NCBI GenBank assembly: GCA_042095835.1
Contig: JBELML010000209.1
Span: 1-6,145, forward strand
From: DATFKA01 sp042095835
Lineage (GTDB): Bacteria > Bacteroidota > Bacteroidia > Chitinophagales > Saprospiraceae
Direction: 5' to 3'
DNA length: 6,145 bases
The notes below the pieces were generated by a model. That model was not told the origin of the DNA. It was given only the letters and a program-made list of their open reading frames with translations, and searched no databases. Each line of letters opens with the position of its first letter. Position 1 is the first letter of the stretch. Below are positions 1 to 6,145 of this stretch, one piece after another. The position numbers were made by a program, and so were the translations under genes.

Positions 1-51
1 GTATCGAATGATCCCGAAGTAAATTCGGGAAAGATGCTAGAGCGGGTTTGA
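1..51 (+). CDS. Possible 3' end of an upstream coding region (partial, weak)
   Basis: Reading from base 1, one frame stays open for 16 codons and ends with TGA at 49-51; the peptide would end Gly-Lys-Met-Leu-Glu-Arg-Val. The other two + frames meet stops within the first 30 bases. The stretch is too short to recognise a family, and a perfect hairpin lies inside it, which is equally compatible with intergenic DNA. I list it only as a possibility; the sequence before the window would settle it. Confidence 0.2.
   Translation, partial: VSNDPEVNSGKMLERV
12..30. repeat. Perfect 7-bp inverted repeat (hairpin)
   Basis: TCCCGAA at 12-18 and its exact reverse complement TTCGGGA at 24-30 enclose a 5-base loop (GTAAA). 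The stem is GC-richer than its surroundings. No T-run follows on either strand, so it does not look like a standard intrinsic terminator. It may be a dispersed palindromic intergenic element or a transcript-end hairpin. If the reading frame ending at base 51 is real, it lies inside coding sequence. Confidence 0.5.
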
Positions 52-80
52 ATTGAAGTTTTAGTTGAATTTATAAAAAA

Positions 81-109
81 TTGTAGTGTAATTTTTTTTG
101 GTGCGTTTG
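81..109 (+). promoter_or_regulatory. Candidate Bacteroidota-type promoter for the secreted hydrolase gene
   Basis: TTG at 81-83 is followed after 18 bases by TGCGTTTG at 102-109. This is one mismatch from the TAnnTTTG -7 consensus used by the Bacteroidota primary sigma factor, and the -33 TTG spacing is reasonable. Transcription would start near base 115, leaving an AT-rich leader of about 50 bases before the ATG at 167. A poly-T run (92-99) lies between the boxes. The assignment is by pattern only. Confidence 0.35.
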
Positions 110-166
110 CCCTAATTAAAAACTATAACTGTTTTTTCTTAATCATAACAACAGATACGTTTTCTC

Positions 167-1459
167 ATGCAAAAGCTGTTCATTATCCTCCTTACTTTGC
201 TTTTTCCTTCGGTCAATCACCTTTCTGCACAAGACTTTACAATGGTTCAGTACGGACCTGGTGTGAACCAATTTTTAGATATATACCTTGCACCATCTGC
301 CACCGCAACTCCTGTATTGGTTTATGCACATCAGAATGGGGGGACTACAGAAATGCCTGATGGTATCATTACTGATTTAAAGGCGGCTGGTATATCGACG
401 GTATCTTGGGAATCGGTACAAAATTTATCCTCAAGAGCGGACTTAACAACGGGCTGGGCAGATGCAGAGCTGGTGTTTGAGTGGGTTAAGGATAGCGCAG
501 CGGTATATAACTTTGATACCACCAATATTGTCGTTGGAGGCTCTTCTAGAGGATCTATTTTAAGCTGGATTTATGGCCATAGCGGCAACCCTTGCGTAAA
601 GGGATTATACATGTTTAATGCCTTGCCTGATGGAATTTGGCAGGATTTAGCCTTTTGGGACCCTAGAGATGAAATCACCTCTCAGTCGCCTCCCTTATTT
701 TTGGTGTATCGACCTAGGCCAGGGGTAGATGATAACGAAGATTCACACGATCCCAATAATGGATTTATGATCATGGATCGCTACACCTCACTAGGTATAG
801 GTGACAGAGATACCATTATTCATTCCTTGATAGATTCTGCTAATATGGATCGTTTCCAATATCTGGTAGATTTTGCGCTTTCAGTAATTGTACAGGGACC
901 AATTCAACCCGTAGATTTAGTTGATTTTTCAGGAAAGACTGAAGGGGACGATATCAAGCTTCATTGGCAAACAGCATCTGAAGTCAATAATGAAAAATTT
1001 GAAATTGAAGAGAGCCTTGATGGGAATGAATTCCAAAAAATTGGGGAAGTGAAAGGATTTGGTACCACTTCAATACCCAAAACCTATGGTTTTTCTACAC
1101 CTAAACCGAACAGGTATCAATCTTTCTATCGACTGAAGCAGGTAGATTTTGACGGCCAATTCGAATATAGTCCCATCATTAATCTAGTTCTTCAAAATCA
1201 AATTACTTCTTTAGAGGCTTTTTATCCCAACCCAAACAAATCTGGAGTAGTGAATATTACCTATAATGCCATTGAAGATGGCAAGCTGGGAGTCGAGGTA
1301 TATGATCTTTCGGGAGGCTTGGTCTACCAACAAACTCAAACTGTCATTAAGGGGAATAATAAATTGAGCCTTAATTTTGCGGCTTTAAGATCTGGAATGT
1401 ACATCGTAAAGTTTGGGCATGGTCGTCATAACATTATTCAAAAGCTCATCATTGATTAG
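167..1459 (+). CDS. Secreted alpha/beta-hydrolase-like protein with T9SS type A sorting domain
   Basis: This 430-residue exported protein is probably an esterase- or peptidase-like hydrolase; its substrate is unknown. Residues 1-22 form a signal peptide ending Leu-Ser-Ala-Gln. Residues about 25-241 look like an alpha/beta-hydrolase fold: strand 49-54 leads to a His-Gln-Asn-Gly-Gly loop (55-59) in the oxyanion position, and strand 121-124 runs into the nucleophile elbow Gly-Ser-Ser-Arg-Gly (125-129), making Ser127 the likely nucleophile. Strand 176-181 precedes Asp188/Asp189, candidate acids; His194 or His219 could complete the triad, but neither has a textbook motif. Residues about 248-342 form a fibronectin-III-like spacer common in Bacteroidota secreted proteins (LHWQTASEVNNEKFEIE). 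Residues about 349-430 are a T9SS type A sorting domain: FYPNP at 352-356, VEVYDLSG at 377-384, SGMYIVKF at 409-416. The start is the first ATG after an in-frame TAA at 146-148; no Shine-Dalgarno is visible, which is usual in this phylum. The export and sorting call is firm; the enzymatic call is moderate. Confidence 0.85.
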   Translation: MQKLFIILLTLLFPSVNHLSAQDFTMVQYGPGVNQFLDIYLAPSATATPVLVYAHQNGGTTEMPDGIITDLKAAGISTVSWESVQNLSSRADLTTGWADAELVFEWVKDSAAVYNFDTTNIVVGGSSRGSILSWIYGHSGNPCVKGLYMFNALPDGIWQDLAFWDPRDEITSQSPPLFLVYRPRPGVDDNEDSHDPNNGFMIMDRYTSLGIGDRDTIIHSLIDSANMDRFQYLVDFALSVIVQGPIQPVDLVDFSGKTEGDDIKLHWQTASEVNNEKFEIEESLDGNEFQKIGEVKGFGTTSIPKTYGFSTPKPNRYQSFYRLKQVDFDGQFEYSPIINLVLQNQITSLEAFYPNPNKSGVVNITYNAIEDGKLGVEVYDLSGGLVYQQTQTVIKGNNKLSLNFAALRSGMYIVKFGHGRHNIIQKLIID

Positions 1460-1599
1460 GTACTTAAGTCTATTTGTCGACCTCTGATTGGCAAAAATCA
1501 AGGGCACAAGTGTACTATATACGGTTGTTCAATCAAGAAAGATCAGAGATGCTTAAAGTTGTGAAAAGCAATAATTAGATTTGTGCCTAGAATTATCAA
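1460..1599 (+). other. Intergenic region between the hydrolase and pseudouridine synthase genes
   Basis: This 140-base AT-rich spacer contains no gene that I can support. It holds a small imperfect hairpin (TGATT at 1485-1489 with AATCA at 1496-1500) and a distant inverted pair (CTCTGAT at 1482-1488 with ATCAGAG at 1542-1548). Neither is followed by a T-tract, so no convincing intrinsic terminator for the upstream gene is visible. A -7 promoter box lies near its right end. Confidence 0.5.
1576..1583 (+). promoter_or_regulatory. Candidate -7 promoter box before the pseudouridine synthase gene
   Basis: TAGATTTG matches the Bacteroidota -7 consensus TAnnTTTG exactly. The nearest upstream TTG (1559-1561) is only 14 bases away, shorter than the usual spacing, so the -33 element is not convincing. 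If the box is used, transcription would begin around 1589-1591, giving a leader of only about 10 bases before the ATG at 1600. Confidence 0.4.
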
Positions 1600-3282
1600 A
1601 TGATGGTAGAGGGAAGTCTTGTTTTTATTCCATTTCAAAAAGACACAAGAGATATTGCTCTTCCTGAGCGATTCACTTACCCATTTAACTACCAAGCACA
1701 TCCTTTGTGTAGCGTGGCAGCTACCGAGTTACAGCAACGATTAGAAACGGAAAACATACCACATAATTTTGGCCTAAGTGAAGGAGGGGAAGGCCAAGCA
1801 CTTGGTAAGATGTTTGGTGTTTTAGTGGTAAAAAATCAAGCTAATCAGTTGGGTTATTTGGCGGCTTTTTCAGGTCGCTTAGGGGAGCAGAATCATTTCC
1901 CTGGCTTTGTACCACCTGTTTATGATACCCTTGCGCCTGAGGGTATATTTCTCAAAGCAGTAGCGCAATTAGATCGCTTAAATGAAGCGGTAGTAGGTAT
2001 TGAAAAATCTGAGCAATATCAGTCTTTACAGCAGCAACTTTCTCATGTAAAAAAACTTGCAGCATCTACTACGCGCAAGAGCAAAAATCAACTCAAATAC
2101 CTGAAGCAGGAACGCAAAAAAAGACGCATTGAGGCCAAAGAAAATCTAGCAATAGCAGAGTTTGAGTCCTTCAATGAAACGCTGCGCAAGGAGAGCTTGC
2201 AACAACAATATTTTTACAAAGACTTAGTCAAGTTTTGGAAAAAACAGGTAGCCTTGGTAGAGGATCAATTACAACCGCTTGTTAAGCAGATCAATGACTT
2301 GCGTCAAAAAAGAAAACAGCTTTCTAATACCACTCAAGATCAGCTTTTTGATGCTTATCGCTTTCTGAATGCTAAAGGAGAGTGGCGTAGCCTGAAATCT
2401 ATTTTTGGGCAATTTCCTCCACCATCTGGTGCAGGAGAATGTGCTGCTCCAAGGCTGCTCCAATTTGCTTTTTTACACCAGCTACAGCCGATCGCAATGG
2501 CAGAGTTTTGGTGGGGACAATCGCCAGTTTCAGCAGTAAGACAACACCAGCAATTCTATCCTGCTTGCCGTGGTAAATGCGAACCCATTCTGAGCCATAT
2601 GCTCCAAGGTTTAAAAGTAGACCCGAACCCACTACTAACCAATCCAGGATTAGATAAAAAAATAGAAATCGTCTTCGAAGATGAGGCGATAATCGTCGTG
2701 AATAAACCCCCAGAACTCTTATCCGTTCCTGGCAAAAATATTCGCGATTCCGTCTTGTGGAGAATTCAACAAAAGTATCCCCATCTGGAAGGACCCATTA
2801 TTGTACACAGATTAGATATGTCCACTTCAGGTGTCATGGTCTTGGCTAAAACACTGGAGGCCTATCACAAACTCCAATCTCAATTCATCAAGCGCATAGT
2901 CAAAAAAAGATATACCGCAGTACTAGATGGGATTCCAGCACAGCAGGCCGGAGAAATTAACCTACCCTTACGTGTAGATCTGGATAACCGCCCAAGGCAA
3001 TTAGTGTGCTATGACCACGGAAAAGCCGCTCTAACGAAATGGAAGCTAATCAAGGTCGTTGGAAAGAAGACTTTAGTCCACTTTTTTCCGATCACTGGGC
3101 GCACGCATCAACTTCGTGTACACGCTGCTCACCATCAAGGACTCGGTATTCCAATCTATGGCGATGACCTCTACGGTATTGCCACTGATCGACTGTACCT
3201 ACATGCAGAGGAGATAGAGTTTGACCATCCCATTAGCCAAACTCAAATGAAGTTTATATTAAGGGCGGGGTTCAATTTCTAG
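1600..3282 (+). CDS. RluA-family 23S rRNA/tRNA pseudouridine synthase with long N-terminal extension
   Basis: A cytoplasmic enzyme of 560 residues that isomerises uridine to pseudouridine in structured RNA; the target is not predictable from sequence. The catalytic domain spans about residues 353-558. It contains the entry strand with VVNKPPELLSVPG (366-378), the hallmark motif HRLDMSTSGVMVLAK (403-417) with catalytic Asp406, RYTAVLDG (437-444), and the late RluA motif ITGRTHQLRVHAA (498-510) followed by IYGDDLYG. There is no S4 domain. RluA enzymes are usually about 220-330 residues; the extra length is an N-terminal half of about 350 residues. This has LPERFTYPFNYQ at 21-32, a charged coiled-coil-like helix at about 136-245, and a segment rich in invariant-looking residues at 275-338 (GAGECAAPRLL, AEFWWG, YPACRGKCEP). 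From memory, similar long RluA-like proteins occur in Vibrio and other Bacteroidota. The start is the first of two adjacent ATGs; an in-frame TAG lies at 1588-1590. No signal peptide. Family assignment is firm. Confidence 0.93.
   Translation: MMVEGSLVFIPFQKDTRDIALPERFTYPFNYQAHPLCSVAATELQQRLETENIPHNFGLSEGGEGQALGKMFGVLVVKNQANQLGYLAAFSGRLGEQNHFPGFVPPVYDTLAPEGIFLKAVAQLDRLNEAVVGIEKSEQYQSLQQQLSHVKKLAASTTRKSKNQLKYLKQERKKRRIEAKENLAIAEFESFNETLRKESLQQQYFYKDLVKFWKKQVALVEDQLQPLVKQINDLRQKRKQLSNTTQDQLFDAYRFLNAKGEWRSLKSIFGQFPPPSGAGECAAPRLLQFAFLHQLQPIAMAEFWWGQSPVSAVRQHQQFYPACRGKCEPILSHMLQGLKVDPNPLLTNPGLDKKIEIVFEDEAIIVVNKPPELLSVPGKNIRDSVLWRIQQKYPHLEGPIIVHRLDMSTSGVMVLAKTLEAYHKLQSQFIKRIVKKRYTAVLDGIPAQQAGEINLPLRVDLDNRPRQLVCYDHGKAALTKWKLIKVVGKKTLVHFFPITGRTHQLRVHAAHHQGLGIPIYGDDLYGIATDRLYLHAEEIEFDHPISQTQMKFILRAGFNF
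2305..2613 (+). other. Cys/His/Trp-rich accessory segment within the pseudouridine synthase
   Basis: Codons for about residues 236-338 lie between the coiled coil and the catalytic domain. They encode Gly-Glu-Cys281-Ala-Ala-Pro, then Glu-Phe-Trp304-Trp305-Gly, then His316 and a Cys323-x3-Cys327 pair. This spacing could form a metal site or an RNA-contacting surface; no known zinc-finger pattern fits exactly. It is an annotated region of the gene, not a separate gene. Confidence 0.45.
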
Positions 3283-3314
3283 AATTAGTTGCAAATTAGT
3301 AGAAATAACTAATT
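3283..3314 (+). repeat. Overlapping inverted/direct repeats just after the pseudouridine synthase stop (possible weak terminator)
   Basis: AATTAGT occurs at 3283-3289 and again at 3294-3300. Its complement ACTAATT at 3308-3314 can pair with either copy: 7 bp with a 7-base loop for the nearer copy, or 8 bp (AATTAGTT with AACTAATT, 3283-3290 and 3307-3314) for the farther one. A T-rich stretch (3321-3336) follows. The stems are almost pure A-T, so termination would be weak; the alternative pairings could also be coincidence in AT-rich DNA. Confidence 0.3.
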
Positions 3315-3343
3315 AGACTATCTTTTATTAATTTTTAAAGTGC

Positions 3344-3364
3344 TAAATTTGGATTTTAACTTTG
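3344..3364 (+). promoter_or_regulatory. Two consecutive candidate -7 boxes before the large surface-protein gene
   Basis: TAAATTTG (3344-3351) and TAACTTTG (3357-3364) both match the Bacteroidota -7 consensus TAnnTTTG exactly and lie 13 bases apart. No TTG stands at the normal -33 distance of either. The second would give a leader of roughly 40 bases before the ATG at 3414. Two exact matches so close together in a 131-base spacer support a promoter here, though AT-rich DNA raises the chance rate. Confidence 0.42.
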
Positions 3365-3413
3365 ACGCACCTCAGACGACAGTTGAGTCTCTGGAAAATT
3401 TAAAAATAGCTCA

Positions 3414-6145
3414 ATGAAATTCTACGACCTACACCTTTTGATGAAAATCAATAAAGGTTTTATTTTGCAAAATCGGATCATAAAAGCCTTCCTAATTGGA
3501 TTAGTGATATCCATCTCAACTGCTTTGAGTTTAAGTGCCCAAAATGCTTCTGCTGCTAGTGGTCTGACTAGGGGTGGGTTTCCTTCAGAAGCGACGGGAG
3601 CCCCCGATGGGCAAACTACTGAAATTGGGTCTAATTCAGATTTTTTAGTATTAACTCTAGACGCTGATATTCCAGCCGGTACACCTTACACCATTCACTT
3701 CTCAAGAAAGGTGGGGTCTTCACCCAATACAATCGAAGTGAGAGTTTTTGAAGCTCCTGTAGGTACTACAATACCAGCTGCAAAAGTTGCTATGCCAACT
3801 GGTTTTACCCAAAATGGTACAGCTACCACTACGTCAGAGTCGATTGTCACTGTGGGTAAAATAGCCTTAGGTACAACTCGCTACCTCTATTTGGATCGAG
3901 GTGCCGGAGATATTGAGATTGATGCAGTTGTTTATACGCTAAGTAATTCTTGCGCACCATCCGGTATAGTAGCACTACCACGTAAAGCGACCTGTGCAGG
4001 CACCGTGGCCAATTCAAATGCTGCTATTATATTATCAGCCGTAACTAATGGTAATGGTTACCATATTGTAGACGATGGAGACTTTAGTGGGTTGGATGCG
4101 AGCAATGCAATCTCTTTTGATCCTAATACAGATCTGCCACTTACCCTTCTTGATAATTTACCTAATCCAAATGGAACCGCAATATATACGCTACGCATAT
4201 ATAATGGCAATGACGATAACTGTGTCACGGAGTTAGGCGTATTACTCACCGAACGGAATTGTGGCGAAACCTTAGATATCTGCGATTGTAATGAATACAT
4301 CTACCTGAACGAAGTTGGAACTACGTCAAGAGTCCATAAATTCTTGATTGATACGACAGCTCCAGCAATCGCTAATACCAATTTTCTCTACCTCAGAGAG
4401 ATAACAAGTGATGGTTTACAAACAGATCCTCAGAACCAAACGGGTACAGCTTGGTATAGTGGTTCAGATCTGTCCTTTCCCCATGGTTTGGGGGTTGATA
4501 TCAATGGCTTTACTTACATTGCAGAAACCCAAAATGCTAATAGTGATATACGGCGCCTTAGCTGTGATGGAACGCTATTTCCAGAATTCAATGACCCAAA
4601 TGCGTTTCAGTTGACTTCAAATGGGCATTTATATAATATTGGAGCTATTGGCAACGTGATATACTACAATCAGATGGATGCTGAAATAGTTGGTTACGAT
4701 GTCTGTACAGGTATGACGCAAGGGGCGGTTACATTAGATAATTATGAACGTAGAGACTGGGGGCTATTCATTGACCCGCGCACGGATGTGATTTATGCTA
4801 CGACAGGATTTATTGGTACTACTAATAGGCGTGCTTATCGGTTTACAGCCAATGATGTGGCGAATAATGCGACAATTAACAGCTTCATAAATTTGCCAAA
4901 CGGAGATGTAAGAGGAATTACAACAGACGCTGATGGTAATATTTACGTTGTAGTGCAAAATTTAGGAGATAATTCAGGGCCAGCTGTAATTGTTAAGTAC
5001 AATTCCCAAGGCGTAGAAATTGGAAGGTCAGTTGAAGATGACGGTGGTACAAATGCTACCGGATTCAACGAGGCGATCGGTATCGTTTATAGTGAAGATG
5101 CTCAACGTCTATTCGTTTCAACAGAATCTCGAGATGCTGCTAATGAGGATTGCATCTCTGTGTTCAATACAGATCTTGTTTATGAAGGTCGCGCAGTTCC
5201 CATTCCCAGCGGGAATGCGACAAATGGTAAGGGTATCGCACTGAATCGAGAGTGCTGCCCAACCCGACTGAATATTGATATTGACCAATCTATTTGTTAT
5301 TCTGGGACGCCTGTCACGGTGTTTTTGCAGGATTTGCTAGATTGTGATGGGGAGGGAGGAATATGTGAGGGCAATTGGACTTACGCTAATCCAAATGTGA
5401 ATTTTGGATTTGATGCTTGTGCTCTCAGCGTAACAATCAATGGAGAAGGCTGTGCTACTTTTGTGATTGAGTCCGATTCCCCAACATCTAAAGCCCAATG
5501 TGGAGGATTTACAGTAACTATAGAGGTGTGTGCGGTGCCACCTCCTGTGTCTGGGGTGCCATCCTCTGCACCGGGGACTTGTAATGGATCTACTCCTAAC
5601 GATGATGCATCAATTACCATCTCCAATATTGAGAATGTAGATGTGGTCGGTATTAGTTCAGCTAATGCTACATCGTACGATGGTTCTATGTACGATCCAG
5701 CCGCTCTGGCACCAGATCTTTTTCAGGTCACTGGGAATAGCATTCTAATTCCAGATTTGGCACATAATTCCAACTATATTATACATTTATTTAATCAAGG
5801 GTCCTTCTGTTTTGAAGAAATTGTAAATGTAAGTACACCAGATATCGACTGTAGCCAGCAATCGGCCTTAGGAGATACAGTTTTTGTAGATTTGAACATT
5901 AACGGTCGGCAGGATCCAGGTGAGCCGGGGATAAATAATGTGAGCGTAACCTTGTTTGATGCGAATACAAATACTAGTATTGATAATACTTTTACAGATG
6001 CTACAGGATTCTATTTTTTCGATGGATTATTACCAGGTGACTACTATACACTATTTGATGTGAGTACGTCTACGGATCCAGCAGCGGCCGCATATTTACC
6101 TACTTTAGAAAATATAGGTAATACGATAGGAGACAGTGATATTGG
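3414..6145 (+). CDS. Large modular exported surface protein with NHL-like propeller and SdrD_B domain (3' end beyond window)
   Basis: The frame is open from the ATG at 3414 (in-frame TGA at 3384-3386) to the window end: 910 full codons and no stop, so the gene is truncated by the window. Residues 1-42 form a long signal peptide, with basic residues before a hydrophobic core at 25-41 and cleavage likely after Ser-Ala42; the ATG at codon 10 (3441) is an alternative start. Residues about 44-178 look like a beta-sandwich with the Ala-Thr-Gly-Ala-Pro-Asp-Gly motif (60-66) frequent in Bacteroidota surface proteins. Residues 180-292 form a Cys-containing linker domain. Residues about 300-613 resemble an NHL/SMP-30-type beta-propeller, with blade-like segments at 356-371 (HGLGVDINGFTYIAE), 448-465, 500-514 (RGITTDADGNIYVVV) and 551-571. 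Residues 614-813 are Cys-rich and Ig-like. Residues 819-910 begin an SdrD_B domain. Likely a cell-surface or secreted adhesin-like protein; a C-terminal T9SS domain would be expected outside the window. Function is inferred from domains only. Confidence 0.85.
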   Translation, partial: MKFYDLHLLMKINKGFILQNRIIKAFLIGLVISISTALSLSAQNASAASGLTRGGFPSEATGAPDGQTTEIGSNSDFLVLTLDADIPAGTPYTIHFSRKVGSSPNTIEVRVFEAPVGTTIPAAKVAMPTGFTQNGTATTTSESIVTVGKIALGTTRYLYLDRGAGDIEIDAVVYTLSNSCAPSGIVALPRKATCAGTVANSNAAIILSAVTNGNGYHIVDDGDFSGLDASNAISFDPNTDLPLTLLDNLPNPNGTAIYTLRIYNGNDDNCVTELGVLLTERNCGETLDICDCNEYIYLNEVGTTSRVHKFLIDTTAPAIANTNFLYLREITSDGLQTDPQNQTGTAWYSGSDLSFPHGLGVDINGFTYIAETQNANSDIRRLSCDGTLFPEFNDPNAFQLTSNGHLYNIGAIGNVIYYNQMDAEIVGYDVCTGMTQGAVTLDNYERRDWGLFIDPRTDVIYATTGFIGTTNRRAYRFTANDVANNATINSFINLPNGDVRGITTDADGNIYVVVQNLGDNSGPAVIVKYNSQGVEIGRSVEDDGGTNATGFNEAIGIVYSEDAQRLFVSTESRDAANEDCISVFNTDLVYEGRAVPIPSGNATNGKGIALNRECCPTRLNIDIDQSICYSGTPVTVFLQDLLDCDGEGGICEGNWTYANPNVNFGFDACALSVTINGEGCATFVIESDSPTSKAQCGGFTVTIEVCAVPPPVSGVPSSAPGTCNGSTPNDDASITISNIENVDVVGISSANATSYDGSMYDPAALAPDLFQVTGNSILIPDLAHNSNYIIHLFNQGSFCFEEIVNVSTPDIDCSQQSALGDTVFVDLNINGRQDPGEPGINNVSVTLFDANTNTSIDNTFTDATGFYFFDGLLPGDYYTLFDVSTSTDPAAAAYLPTLENIGNTIGDSDI
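5868..6145 (+). other. SdrD_B-type (Cna-B-like) domain within the large surface protein
   Basis: Residues 819-910 begin Leu-Gly-Asp-Thr-Val-Phe-Val-Asp and continue LNINGRQDPGEPGINNVSV, which matches the opening of SdrD_B domains. Asp826, Asn828, Asn830, Asp834 and Glu837 sit at the positions of an EF-hand-like calcium loop. The Thr-Asp-Ala-Thr-Gly-x-Tyr-x-Phe strand and the LPGDYYTLFD strand follow as expected. In this family the fold acts as a rigid, calcium-stabilised stalk, often in tandem; whether more copies follow is not visible. Confidence 0.85.

Noticed and set aside
331..525. Open frame on the minus strand opposite the hydrolase gene
   Set aside because: It lies wholly inside a well-supported coding region on the other strand, and its peptide has no recognisable motif.
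1482..1548. Inverted pair CTCTGAT / ATCAGAG as a terminator for the hydrolase gene
   Set aside because: The arms are 53 bases apart and no T-tract follows, so a terminator hairpin is unlikely.
2269..2632. Two overlapping minus-strand open frames opposite the pseudouridine synthase gene
   Set aside because: They are antisense shadows of a strongly supported gene and encode unrecognisable peptides.
167..3282. Functional link or operon between the secreted hydrolase and the pseudouridine synthase
   Set aside because: They are separated by 140 bases, the second has its own -7 box, and they act in different compartments, so co-orientation is the only evidence.
4058..5626. Several short open frames on both strands in the right third of the window
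   Set aside because: They are out-of-frame or antisense to the continuous 910-codon frame starting at 3414, which has a signal peptide and recognisable domains throughout.
3414..6145. Possible pseudogene or non-coding region, given the lack of a complete gene
   Set aside because: Codon-by-codon reading from 3414 shows no stop or frameshift to the last base; the gene is simply cut by the window edge.
1..6145. CRISPR array, tRNA, rRNA, insertion sequence or phage genes
   Set aside because: No regularly spaced direct repeats, cloverleaf-like sequences, rRNA motifs, transposase motifs or terminal inverted repeats were seen on either strand.

Overview
The window looks like chromosomal DNA of a member of the Bacteroidota. 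Two of its three genes encode exported proteins whose signal peptides end in Leu-Ser-Ala-Gln. One of these carries a type IX secretion (T9SS) C-terminal sorting domain, and intergenic regions contain TAnnTTTG boxes, the -7 element typical of this phylum. The large mosaic protein with an SdrD_B-type domain would fit the Saprospiraceae or relatives, but the genus cannot be fixed from this sequence.

Layout, all on the + strand. Bases 1-166 hold a short perfect hairpin, possibly the last codons of an upstream gene, and a candidate promoter. Bases 167-1459 encode a 430-residue secreted alpha/beta-hydrolase-like protein with a fibronectin-III-like spacer and a T9SS sorting tail. Bases 1600-3282 encode a 560-residue cytoplasmic RluA-family pseudouridine synthase, whose catalytic domain follows a roughly 350-residue extension with a coiled coil and a conserved-looking Cys/His/Trp segment. 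Bases 3414 to the window end hold an uninterrupted reading frame of at least 910 codons with no stop inside the window. It encodes a modular exported protein: signal peptide, beta-sandwich-like domain, Cys-containing linker domain, NHL/beta-propeller-like region, Cys-rich Ig-like region and the start of an SdrD_B domain. This gene is easily missed by a search that requires a stop codon.

The genes are 130-140 bp apart and each seems to have its own promoter, so I see no operon. The two exported proteins probably share the Sec plus T9SS route to the cell surface or medium. The pseudouridine synthase is a housekeeping RNA-modification gene with no evident link to them. I see no mobile element, CRISPR array, tRNA or rRNA, and no clear multi-gene novel system. 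The least explained parts are the N-terminal half of the pseudouridine synthase and the architecture of the large surface protein.
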